Shown here piece by piece: positions 1 to 7,116 of a stretch of DNA of 13,704 nt. The position numbers were made by a program, and so were the translations under genes. Source of the DNA: CAZZGX01 sp964653715 (GTDB lineage Bacteria > Patescibacteriota > Minisyncoccia > Ryanbacterales > GWA2-47-10b); assembly GCA_964653715.1 (NCBI GenBank), contig CAZZGX010000015.1, positions 1-13,704 of the forward strand. Direction: 5' to 3'. The notes under the pieces were generated by a model. The model had not been told where the DNA came from and did not search any database. It saw nothing but the letters and a program-made list of their open reading frames with translations. Numbering within the stretch: position 1 is the stretch's first letter; each line of letters opens with the position of its first letter.

Positions 1-1
1 A

Positions 2-1666
2 ATCATCTCGCCAGTCAACGAATCCGGGCTTTGGAGAATTGACTTTTTTGGAAACGAGATTGAGACGATCGAAAAATTTACGGGCGAAAAGCTCGGACCA
101 CGCGGCAAACGGAAACTTTTTGAATATCTCCGGGATGGAGACTTCGTGGTACATGAGAACCATGGCGTCGGAATCTGGCGCGGAGTGAAAAAAGATCGGG
201 ATCGGGAATACTTTCACATTGAATATCGCGGGCCCCGAGGCGCTTCTCCCGATTCGCTCCTCGTCCCCACGACAGAAGACCGGCGGATTACGCCGTATAT
301 CGGTTTTCGTGCCCCGCCCGTAACGCGCCTTGGGACGCCTATGTGGAAACGGATCGTAAAACGCACTAAGGAAGAGACGATCCTGTTTGCTAAAAAATTG
401 CTCTCGCTCCAAGCTTCGCGGGAGCTCGCAAAAAGACCTTCGTATTTCCCAGTACCAGAACTTGAAGAAAAACTGGAGGCGAGCTTCCCCCATCCGGAAA
501 CTACTTCGCAGAAAAAAGTGCTCGCCGAGATCATGTTGGATCTCGAAAAAGAAGCGCCGATGGATCGGATTCTTTTGGGCGATGTGGGCTTCGGCAAAAC
601 CGAGGTGGCGCTTCGCGCCTCCGTGCGTGTGGCAAGCTCGGGCGCGCAGGTGGCCGTGCTTGTACCCACGACGCTTCTTTCCGATCAGCACTTTCATACA
701 TGGCGAGATCGTCTCCAAGATCTTCCGTTTCGAGTTGAGCAACTCTCGCGCCTTGAGACGGGAGCGAGAGAGCGGCGCGCGCTTGAAGCGATTAAAAAGG
801 GAACCGCGGATATTATCATAGGAACGCATCGGTTACTTTCGTCTGACATTGTTTGGAAAAACCTTGGCCTCGTTATCATAGACGAAGAGCAGCGCTTTGG
901 AGTACGCGCCAAAGAGCACCTGAAAGATCTTAAAAAAAATATTGACGTGCTTTCACTCTCCGCTACTCCGCTTCCGCGAACTCTTTCGATGGCACTCTCC
1001 TCGCTCAAAAAAATGAGCGTGCTTGACGAGCCACCACTCGGGCGCAGAGCGCCCAATACACTCGTACTTCCTTACAAAAAAGAAATTGTTCGCCGTGCTA
1101 TTGAAAAGGAACTCGAAAGAAATGGACAGATTTATTTTCTTGAAGGGCGCATTCGCAACATCCCAAAAACACTCGAATTTTTGAAAGAACTCCTTCCCGC
1201 GCGAACCATTGGCTACATCCACGGGCGCCTTCCAGAAAAAAAATTGATTGAAACGATGGAAAAATTTCGTGAAGGTAAAATCGAGATTTTGGTTTCCACC
1301 ACTATTATTGAAAACGGGATTGATCTATCGGAAGTAAATACGCTTATTATTTCTGACGCGACCCTTTTTGGACTTGCCGATCTCCATCAGCTTCGAGGGC
1401 GCGTGGGGAGAGGCGAGAAAGAGGCGTTTGCATATTTCTTATACAATCCGGAGCATCTTGGGGAAGGCGCCAAAAAACGCCTCGATATCATCGCCTCAAC
1501 CCAGTTTTTGGGAGCAGGGACGGTTATAGCCGAAAAAGACCTCGAAATGCGCGGCGCGGGCAATATCCTCGGCCGCGAGCAATCAGGCGCCGCCCGCCAA
1601 GTCGGCCTCAATTTGTATTCGCAATTCCTAGCGGAAGCAATCGAAAATCTCCGTACGGAAAAATAA
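2..1666 (+). CDS. mfd: Transcription-repair coupling factor Mfd, compact form, 5' end outside window
   Basis: The frame is open from base 2, so the gene begins upstream; a GTG at 146 is internal. Mfd is a DNA translocase that removes stalled RNA polymerase and recruits UvrA. Residues below are counted from base 2. Residues 11-22 resemble the end of the UvrB-like module (RIDFFGNEIE), and residues 46-100 form the RNA-polymerase-interacting (CarD-like) domain with DFVVHENHGVG. The helicase core has Walker A GDVGFGKT at 193-200, DEEQ at 294-297, SATPLPRT as motif III, LRGRVGR from 464 as motif VI, and the RecG/Mfd-type TRG region GAGNILGREQSG from 518. The protein stops at residue 554, directly after the segment LYSQFLAEAIENL, where canonical Mfd continues for about 150 residues as domain D7. 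The UvrB-like part also runs into the RNA-polymerase-interacting domain after only about 25 residues, so most of D1b and D3 seem absent. The family call is secure. Confidence 0.95.
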   Translation: MISPVNESGLWRIDFFGNEIETIEKFTGEKLGPRGKRKLFEYLRDGDFVVHENHGVGIWRGVKKDRDREYFHIEYRGPRGASPDSLLVPTTEDRRITPYIGFRAPPVTRLGTPMWKRIVKRTKEETILFAKKLLSLQASRELAKRPSYFPVPELEEKLEASFPHPETTSQKKVLAEIMLDLEKEAPMDRILLGDVGFGKTEVALRASVRVASSGAQVAVLVPTTLLSDQHFHTWRDRLQDLPFRVEQLSRLETGARERRALEAIKKGTADIIIGTHRLLSSDIVWKNLGLVIIDEEQRFGVRAKEHLKDLKKNIDVLSLSATPLPRTLSMALSSLKKMSVLDEPPLGRRAPNTLVLPYKKEIVRRAIEKELERNGQIYFLEGRIRNIPKTLEFLKELLPARTIGYIHGRLPEKKLIETMEKFREGKIEILVSTTIIENGIDLSEVNTLIISDATLFGLADLHQLRGRVGRGEKEAFAYFLYNPEHLGEGAKKRLDIIASTQFLGAGTVIAEKDLEMRGAGNILGREQSGAARQVGLNLYSQFLAEAIENLRTEK

Positions 1667-1675
1667 AAAAGATGT

Positions 1676-1681
1676 TATAAT
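1676..1681 (+). promoter_or_regulatory. -10 box (TATAAT) of a likely leaderless gene
   Basis: A perfect TATAAT lies six bases before the ATG at 1688, so transcription would start at about the start codon and the mRNA would be leaderless. No Shine-Dalgarno sequence is present. No convincing -35 box is seen 17 bases upstream. The box lies just after the mfd stop codon, so the small downstream gene may be transcribed independently. Confidence 0.5.
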
Positions 1682-1687
1682 AATGCC

Positions 1688-2089
1688 ATGGATCGCGTAC
1701 CAAATTTTAGAGAAACCCCGCCTGCCGATGAGGGTTTTGAGATTTTACATATCGTGAGCGACGAAGGCGTACCCATGGAGGGATGGCTCAACAAAGAAAC
1801 GGGAGTGCTTGAAAAGGTCAGGTGTATGTACGAGGACGGCTCGGTTATCGAAGAAATCTATGATCCTCAAAAAAGAACCGTAGCAAAGCATACTCTCTAC
1901 GATTCGAAAGGCGCTATTATTCAGTTTGAAGACCTTGCGGCGCTCGAGCAAATTGAGAAAGCGCGAGAAAAAATGGGAGAGAAAATATCGGCATTTCCAT
2001 CGTGGATAATAACGCAAGAAGAAATCAATACGCAAGACGACATGTCGCTTCTAGAGGCCTTCAAAAACCGCCGCGAACCGCGTCATTAA
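1688..2089 (+). CDS. Hypothetical 133-aa soluble protein
   Basis: I do not recognise a family. The protein is acidic and has no signal peptide or membrane segment. Residues 25-80 contain two similar strand-turn-strand units (EGWLNKETGVLEKVRCMYEDG and a following EEIYDPQKRTVAKHTLYDSKG-like unit), which suggests a small beta-sheet with MORN-like or antitoxin-like repeats; this is only a resemblance. Residues 80-100 (LAALEQIEKAREKMGEKI) look helical. The chosen ATG lies directly behind a TATAAT box, consistent with a leaderless message. The gene follows mfd by 21 bases and converges on rpsA with 18 bases between the stop codons. The reading frame is long, and codon use resembles that of its neighbours, so I think it is a real gene of unknown function. 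Confidence 0.75.
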   Translation: MDRVPNFRETPPADEGFEILHIVSDEGVPMEGWLNKETGVLEKVRCMYEDGSVIEEIYDPQKRTVAKHTLYDSKGAIIQFEDLAALEQIEKAREKMGEKISAFPSWIITQEEINTQDDMSLLEAFKNRREPRH

Positions 2090-2107
2090 AACAGTTAAGA
2101 ATCGGTT

Positions 2108-3241
2108 TTATTTTTGTTCTTCGGCTACGGCTGCTTTTTCTTCTTTGCCCAGAAACGCGAGGGAGAGTTTGTGATGGTCGGGTTGGAAAACAACAATCTG
2201 AAACGGATACTGTTTTCCGATTTCAACGGTGTCGCGCATTTTGGAAACTGTTCCAAATTCAGAGACATGCGAAAGCCCAGAGAGCCCTTCGTGTTCAATG
2301 AGCTTGACGAATGCGCCATATTTGTTGAGCTTGGTAACAACTCCATGCACAATGTCACCCTTCTCGAGCTTGATCGCTTTCCACGGATCGGGTTTGAGCG
2401 CTTTGATTGAGAGTGAAATTTTATCCCCTTCGATTTCTATGATTTTCACCTCGACGGCATCCCCAAGCTTATGAAGATCGCCGGGATTGTCGACGAGCGA
2501 CCAGTCAAGCTCCGAGATATGAACGAGCCCTTCAAGCCCATCTTCGAGCTTCACAAAAAGTCCAAATTCGACAACGCCCGAGACTGTGCCCTTGTAAATC
2601 GCCCCAACTTTGTAGCGCTCAAGTTTTTCCTTGAGATCGCCGGGCTCGAGTCCGCGCTCGGAGAAAATAAGCTTTTCCTCTTTCGGATCAACCGTAATAA
2701 TCTGAAGCGTAAAATCCTGATCAATAAATTTTTTGAGCTCTTCGAGAATTTTTGATTTATCTCCGCCCTCAACCCGTGGATAGTGCTTTTGGGAAAGCTG
2801 CGAAACGGGGAGAAAGCCCTTGGTCCCCTTCCACTCGAAAACAAGCCCGCCGCGGTTTGCCTCAAGCGCGCGGAGTACCAGTGGTGTTTTTTCTGTCATC
2901 ATTAAGGTTGCCTCGTCCCAGAATTTTTCGCGGCCCGCTTCTTTGATTGAGAGCTCTATATAGCCCTCTTCGTTTTCGAGCTCAACAATCTTCGCGGTGA
3001 GCGCGTCACCGACGTTTTTCTGCTTTAAAATTTCCCTTCCGTCCTGATATTCTCGCCCGTAAATAATGCCCGTGCCGTAGCGCAGGTCAATAAAGACCGC
3101 CGATCCTTGTTTTTTGAGAACCGTTCCTTCGACAATATCGCCAACGCGTGGAATCCGCCAACCAGAAATCTGCCGGAAGAGCGTGTCCATGATGCGTTCT
3201 TTGTGGCTTATGCCGAGATTAAGATCGAGCTCTTGGTTCAT
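2108..3241 (-). CDS. rpsA: Ribosomal protein S1-like protein with four S1 repeats
   Basis: This 377-aa protein consists of four S1 (OB-fold) RNA-binding repeats, at about residues 32-100, 117-195, 211-282 and 293-365. Repeats 3 and 4 are the most canonical (GTVSGVVEFGLFVKLEDGLEGLVHISE; GVVTKLNKYGAFVKL with SGLSHVSE), while repeat 2 is divergent (FEWKGTKGFLPVSQLS). S1 binds mRNA and helps load it on the 30S subunit. E. coli S1 has six repeats, whereas many Gram-positive and CPR versions have about four. The C-terminus is a short charged tail. The start at 3241 is supported by a promoter whose -10 box ends seven bases upstream, giving a leaderless mRNA; M18 would be an alternative start. The gene is monocistronic and convergent with the gene at 1688. 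S1 of this repeat number could also be named a general S1 RNA-binding protein. Confidence 0.9.
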   Translation of the reverse strand: MNQELDLNLGISHKERIMDTLFRQISGWRIPRVGDIVEGTVLKKQGSAVFIDLRYGTGIIYGREYQDGREILKQKNVGDALTAKIVELENEEGYIELSIKEAGREKFWDEATLMMTEKTPLVLRALEANRGGLVFEWKGTKGFLPVSQLSQKHYPRVEGGDKSKILEELKKFIDQDFTLQIITVDPKEEKLIFSERGLEPGDLKEKLERYKVGAIYKGTVSGVVEFGLFVKLEDGLEGLVHISELDWSLVDNPGDLHKLGDAVEVKIIEIEGDKISLSIKALKPDPWKAIKLEKGDIVHGVVTKLNKYGAFVKLIEHEGLSGLSHVSEFGTVSKMRDTVEIGKQYPFQIVVFQPDHHKLSLAFLGKEEKAAVAEEQK

Positions 3242-3248
3242 AACGGCC

Positions 3249-3300
3249 AGTCTATCTGAACTCTATTCTCTTTGCAAGACGGCCATTTTTAGGCTATACT
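3249..3300. promoter_or_regulatory. Divergent promoter pair sharing one palindromic -35 hexamer
   Basis: TTGCAA at 3272-3277 is its own reverse complement. On the minus strand it is followed, after 17 bases, by TAGACT (3254-3249), which ends seven bases before the rpsA ATG. On the plus strand it is followed, after 17 bases (3278-3294), by TATACT (3295-3300), which ends 11 bases before the ATG at 3312. Both spacings are the sigma-70 optimum. Neither gene has a Shine-Dalgarno sequence. The two RNA polymerase sites would overlap, so the promoters should compete with each other. This is inferred from sequence only. Confidence 0.6.
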
Positions 3301-3311
3301 AGATACTATAT

Positions 3312-3893
3312 ATGGTATGCGCGTACTACGGACGGACCGCATTCAAGGTGCAGTCAGGCGACGACGTGGTCGCCATCGATCCTTTTGGTAAGGGTTCGGG
3401 TTTGACGCCACCTCGCTTTGAGGCTCATATCGTGCTCCTCTCGGATCCCGCTCAAAAAGATTTCTCGATTACGGGCAATCCTATTGTTTTCTCAACTCCC
3501 GGCGAATACGAAGCGCGAGGGATTTCATTTGTAGGTATTCCTACACCGGAGGGAACGGCTTTTTTTATTGATTGGGAAGGACTTCGACTGCTCCATTTGG
3601 GCATGATTGAGAAAAAAAGCTCGATCGAGGAGGCGCTCGAACATATTGAAACGGTGGATATCCTCATGATCTCGACCTCCGGCTCCCCCACCGAAGCCCA
3701 AAAAATCGTAGCCTCAATAGATCCTCGTATTATTATTCCCATGCAAGGGTCAGAGGCAAAAAAATCCGCGCTTGAAAGTTTTATTAAAGAAATAGGAGAA
3801 AAGCCCGAACGGCTCGATAAGCTCGCTGTAAAGAAAAAAGGTCTTCCGGCCGAAGGCCAACGCCTAGTGGTCCTTGAAGCTCCGGGAGCATAA
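3312..3893 (+). CDS. Metallo-beta-lactamase-fold protein lacking the canonical metal ligands
   Basis: The 193-aa protein resembles the UlaG-like branch of metallo-beta-lactamase-fold hydrolases. It has an N-terminal strand pattern FKVQSGDDVVAIDPFGKGSG, a central TPGEYEARGISFVGI segment, and a late strand DPRIIIPMQ that corresponds to the region where family members carry an ordered His. The segment that should hold the HxHxDH zinc motif reads IVLLSDPAQKDFS, so these His ligands are missing. It is therefore probably not a standard zinc hydrolase, and may be a binding or structural derivative. The start follows a TATACT box with almost no leader. The gene leads a plus-strand cluster with the small membrane protein (six bases later) and gyrA. 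The substrate is unknown, and the fold assignment is moderately sure. Confidence 0.75.
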   Translation: MVCAYYGRTAFKVQSGDDVVAIDPFGKGSGLTPPRFEAHIVLLSDPAQKDFSITGNPIVFSTPGEYEARGISFVGIPTPEGTAFFIDWEGLRLLHLGMIEKKSSIEEALEHIETVDILMISTSGSPTEAQKIVASIDPRIIIPMQGSEAKKSALESFIKEIGEKPERLDKLAVKKKGLPAEGQRLVVLEAPGA

Positions 3894-3899
3894 CACCGT

Positions 3900-4127
3900 A
3901 TGTCCGTGCTCGATGGCATTGAACGGTTACAGAAAGCATCTCTCGCAAAGCGAAAAGTAGTGCTTGTAGTTTCTGTTGTGGTTTTAATGTCAGCAATCGC
4001 AAGCATTTGGGTATGGCAAGCAACATCCCAACCCGCCACTTCGGGAAATATCCCTTCGGTAGGACCCATAAAAGTAATTTGGGGATCGTTTAAAGAAAAC
4101 ATAAAAAATATTTATGAAAAACGATAA
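3900..4127 (+). CDS. Hypothetical 75-aa single-pass membrane protein
   Basis: This small protein has a charged N-terminus (residues 1-19, with a KASLAKRK stretch) and one hydrophobic helix at about 20-40, and then a short segment ending in basic residues. The charge pattern favours N-in, C-out. It has no lipobox. Its 3' end overlaps the gyrA start by 14 bases in another frame, and it begins six bases after the preceding gene, so all three genes are probably co-transcribed and the overlap could couple translation of gyrA. I do not recognise a family. CPR genomes often carry such small anchored proteins between housekeeping genes, but no function can be assigned. Confidence 0.65.
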   Translation: MSVLDGIERLQKASLAKRKVVLVVSVVVLMSAIASIWVWQATSQPATSGNIPSVGPIKVIWGSFKENIKNIYEKR

Positions 4128-6570
4128 GCCAATCGAAGTACGAAGCGAATTTAAAAACCGCGACATCGCGGATGAGATGCGCGAATCCTATATTGACTAC
4201 GCCATGTCGGTAATAGTGGCGCGGGCGCTCCCCGATGTTAGAGACGGGCTTAAACCCGTCCACCGCAGAATTCTTTTTACCATGCGCGAGCTGGGGCTTC
4301 GCCACTCGGCTAAATTTGTAAAATGCGCGCGCGTCGTCGGAGAAGTACTCGGAAAATACCACCCGCACGGCGACGCGCCCGTGTATGACGCATTGGCCCG
4401 TATGGCACAAACTTTTTCGCTTCGTTACACGCTCGTGAGCGGTCAGGGAAACTTCGGCTCGATTGACGGAGACTCGCCCGCTGCTATGAGATACACCGAG
4501 GCGCGAATGTCCCGCATTGCTGATGAACTCTTAGCCGACATTGAAAAAGAAACAGTGGATTTTATACCCACCTATGACGGATCTCGCGAGGAACCGATCG
4601 TGCTCCCAAGCCGCCTGCCGTCACTACTTCTGAACGGTTCATTTGGAATCGCCGTCGGTATGGCAACCAGCATTCCGCCGCACAATTTGCGCGAGCTCAT
4701 TGACGCAACGCTTTATCTTGCCGACAAACCAAAAACTACTATTGAAGAGCTGACCCGGTACGTTACGGGCCCAGATTTTCCGACGGGCGGACTCATTTTC
4801 AACAAAGCCGACATCCATCAAGCATACGCGACTGGCAGAGGCGGTGTCGTCATGCGTGGAGAAGCTGACATTGTCGAGAAAGGCAAAAATTACTCGATCA
4901 TGATCTCTTCGATCCCATTCCAAGTAAACAAGGCGGAGCTCATTGAAAAAATAGCGGAGTTGGTTCGCGAGAAAAAAATCGAGGGCATACGGGATATCCG
5001 CGATGAGTCCGACAAGGACGGCCTCTCGATCGCGATTGATCTCAAACACGACGCCTATCCTCAAAAAATCTTAAACAGTATTTACAAGCATACTGATCTT
5101 GAAAAAGTTTTTCATTTCAACATGCTGGCGCTCGTCGGCGGTATTCAGCCCGAAACCCTGACCCTCAAATCGTATCTCGAAGAATTTTTGAAAATGCGCG
5201 GCACGGTCATAGAGCGGCGCACCCGCTACGACCTTCGCATGGCCGAAGAACGCGCCCATATCCTTGAAGGTCTTAAGAAAGCGCTCGACCACATAGACCA
5301 AATCATCTCAACTATAAAAAAATCTCGCGACCGCGATGCCGCGCATGCAAACCTCATGGAGAAATTCAAACTTTCCGACCGCCAGGCAACCGCAATTCTC
5401 GAAATGCGTCTCCAGACGCTCTCCGGACTCGAACGCAAAAAAGTAGAAGACGAGCTTGCCGAGAAAAAAGCTCTTATCAAGGAACTCAAAGCGATTCTCG
5501 CGGACCCCAAGCGGATTCTCGCGGTTATCAAAACCGAGCTTTCCGAAATCCGCGAAAAATACGGCGATGATCGCCGAACGCGCGTCATTGATTCTGGTGC
5601 TACAACAATCGCGCTCGAAGACACAATCCCCGAAGAAGAGCAAGTTATTGTAATGACGCAAAACGGATATTTGAAACGCGTCCGTCCGCAAGAGTTTCGC
5701 GCGCAGCGTAGGGGTGGCAAGGGTACCATTGGCGGAGAATGGAAAGAAGAAGACGTTGTCTCACAGTTTGCGGTTCTCAGCACTCACGACTCGCTCCTTT
5801 TCTTTTCCAACCTTGGCAAGGTCTACGAAACGCGTGCCTACGAAATCCCCGAATCCTCTCGTACCTCAAAAGGCAAGCCAGTAGTCAACTTCTTGGCGCT
5901 CGCCTCGGGAGAGGAGATCACCTCGCTTCTTGCGATCCCAAAGAAAAAAAAGGGCTTGGCGAGCACATATTCCATGATCATGGCGACACGCCATGGTATG
6001 ATTAAGAAAACAAAGTTTGACGTGTTTGTGGGAGTTCGACGTTCAGGAATTTTGGCCATGAAATTAAAAAAGGGAGACGTGCTTGGATGGGTACGGCTTA
6101 CGGGTCAAGTATCAGACATTATGCTTTTTACTAAAAAGGGACAATCGATTCGTTTTGAAGCGAAAAAACTCCGCGACATGGGGCGGCAAGCGCAGGGTGT
6201 GCGCGGCATTCGCCTTTCGAGCGGAGACGAGGTAATCGGCTGCGAAGCGATTGATGTGGGCGAAAAAGACCAGGAGGTATTTGTAGCGAGCGCCTTAGGC
6301 TACGGGAAGAAAACCGACGTGCGGGAATTTAAGGCGCAAGCCCGTGGCGGCCTCGGCGTCAAAGCGATGAACGTTTCCGAAAGCACGGGACAACTCGTCG
6401 CGGGAAAAATAATTCTTTCCTCACACGAAGAGTTCATCGCGGTATCCAAAAAAGGCAAAACGCTTCGAAGTTCTGTCAAAGAACTTCCAAAATTAAAACG
6501 CGCGACCCGCGGCGTACGCATCATGCGGCTTGAGACGGGAGACCGCTTGGGCGGAGTGGCACTCCTCTAG
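4114..6570 (+). CDS. gyrA: DNA gyrase subunit A
   Basis: This 818-aa protein is the DNA breakage-reunion subunit of gyrase, which introduces negative supercoils together with GyrB. The N-terminal winged-helix and tower region contains MSVIVARALPDVRDGLKPVHRR, YHPHGD and QGNFGSIDGDSPAAMRYTEARM; the catalytic tyrosine is Tyr127 (E. coli Tyr122). The GyrA box QRRGGKG at residues 531-537 opens the C-terminal six-bladed domain and marks this as gyrase rather than topoisomerase IV. A related AQARGGLG motif appears in a later blade. The residue equivalent to E. coli Ser83 is Ala88, and the Asp87 equivalent is kept. The length matches the family. The ATG lies inside the end of the preceding small membrane gene. 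A methyltransferase gene follows after four bases. gyrB is not in the window. Confidence 0.97.
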   Translation: MKNDKPIEVRSEFKNRDIADEMRESYIDYAMSVIVARALPDVRDGLKPVHRRILFTMRELGLRHSAKFVKCARVVGEVLGKYHPHGDAPVYDALARMAQTFSLRYTLVSGQGNFGSIDGDSPAAMRYTEARMSRIADELLADIEKETVDFIPTYDGSREEPIVLPSRLPSLLLNGSFGIAVGMATSIPPHNLRELIDATLYLADKPKTTIEELTRYVTGPDFPTGGLIFNKADIHQAYATGRGGVVMRGEADIVEKGKNYSIMISSIPFQVNKAELIEKIAELVREKKIEGIRDIRDESDKDGLSIAIDLKHDAYPQKILNSIYKHTDLEKVFHFNMLALVGGIQPETLTLKSYLEEFLKMRGTVIERRTRYDLRMAEERAHILEGLKKALDHIDQIISTIKKSRDRDAAHANLMEKFKLSDRQATAILEMRLQTLSGLERKKVEDELAEKKALIKELKAILADPKRILAVIKTELSEIREKYGDDRRTRVIDSGATTIALEDTIPEEEQVIVMTQNGYLKRVRPQEFRAQRRGGKGTIGGEWKEEDVVSQFAVLSTHDSLLFFSNLGKVYETRAYEIPESSRTSKGKPVVNFLALASGEEITSLLAIPKKKKGLASTYSMIMATRHGMIKKTKFDVFVGVRRSGILAMKLKKGDVLGWVRLTGQVSDIMLFTKKGQSIRFEAKKLRDMGRQAQGVRGIRLSSGDEVIGCEAIDVGEKDQEVFVASALGYGKKTDVREFKAQARGGLGVKAMNVSESTGQLVAGKIILSSHEEFIAVSKKGKTLRSSVKELPKLKRATRGVRIMRLETGDRLGGVALL

Positions 6571-6574
6571 CCGT

Positions 6575-7108
6575 ATGGAAAAATTTTCAAAACCGAACGA
6601 TCTCATTGAAGCGATGGACATCTATGGCCCGATGAAGATCGCGGACTTTGGCGCGGGCGCGGGATTTTTTACGCTCCCCATCGCCGAAAAAATTTCAGAA
6701 GAAGGCAGAGTCTACGCGCTTGATATCCAGGAAGGGCCGCTCGAATCGCTCCGACGTGAAGCGCAAAATCGCAATCTTCACACCATAGAAACAATCCGGG
6801 CAAACCTCGAACAAAAAAACGGAAGCCACCTAAAAGACTCTTCCCTTGATCGGGTTTTTGCTGCCAATATTTTATTTCAAACCCAAGACAAACTGGCTCT
6901 TTTTGCCGAAGCATATCGTATTCTTAAAAAGGGCGGTACACTGACTATAGTGGAATGGGATCCAGATGCCCTACCCCGCATGGGGCCGCGGCATGAGCAT
7001 CGACTATCGAAAACTTCACTTCGCGAGCTTGTAGCTCGAGCTGGGTTTGAAGTTGTGCGTGAGATTAGTCTCAGCGATCATTTCCACGGCATCATCGCTA
7101 AAAAATAA
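6575..7108 (+). CDS. Class I SAM-dependent methyltransferase
   Basis: I place the start at the ATG at 6575, four bases after the gyrA stop. An upstream in-frame ATG at 6530 would overlap gyrA by 41 bases and add 15 residues with no family similarity. The 177-aa protein has a Rossmann-type SAM site: motif I IADFGAGAGFF with Asp24 and the Gly26-Gly30 loop, and the acidic end of strand 2 at Asp50 (VYALDIQ). Further on are LDRVFAANILFQ as motif IV/post-I, and LKKGGTLTIVEWDP as the late strand region. The overall pattern is UbiE/Methyltransf_11-like. The substrate cannot be inferred, since no quinone or cofactor pathway genes lie nearby. It is likely transcribed with gyrA and reads on toward the solute-binding protein gene eight bases later. 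Confidence 0.9.
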   Translation: MEKFSKPNDLIEAMDIYGPMKIADFGAGAGFFTLPIAEKISEEGRVYALDIQEGPLESLRREAQNRNLHTIETIRANLEQKNGSHLKDSSLDRVFAANILFQTQDKLALFAEAYRILKKGGTLTIVEWDPDALPRMGPRHEHRLSKTSLRELVARAGFEVVREISLSDHFHGIIAKK

Positions 7109-7116
7109 CGATCATC

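Noticed and set aside
6530..6574. Earlier methyltransferase start at 6530
   Set aside because: It would overlap gyrA by 41 bases, and the added residues are not family-like; the ATG four bases after the gyrA stop is more plausible.
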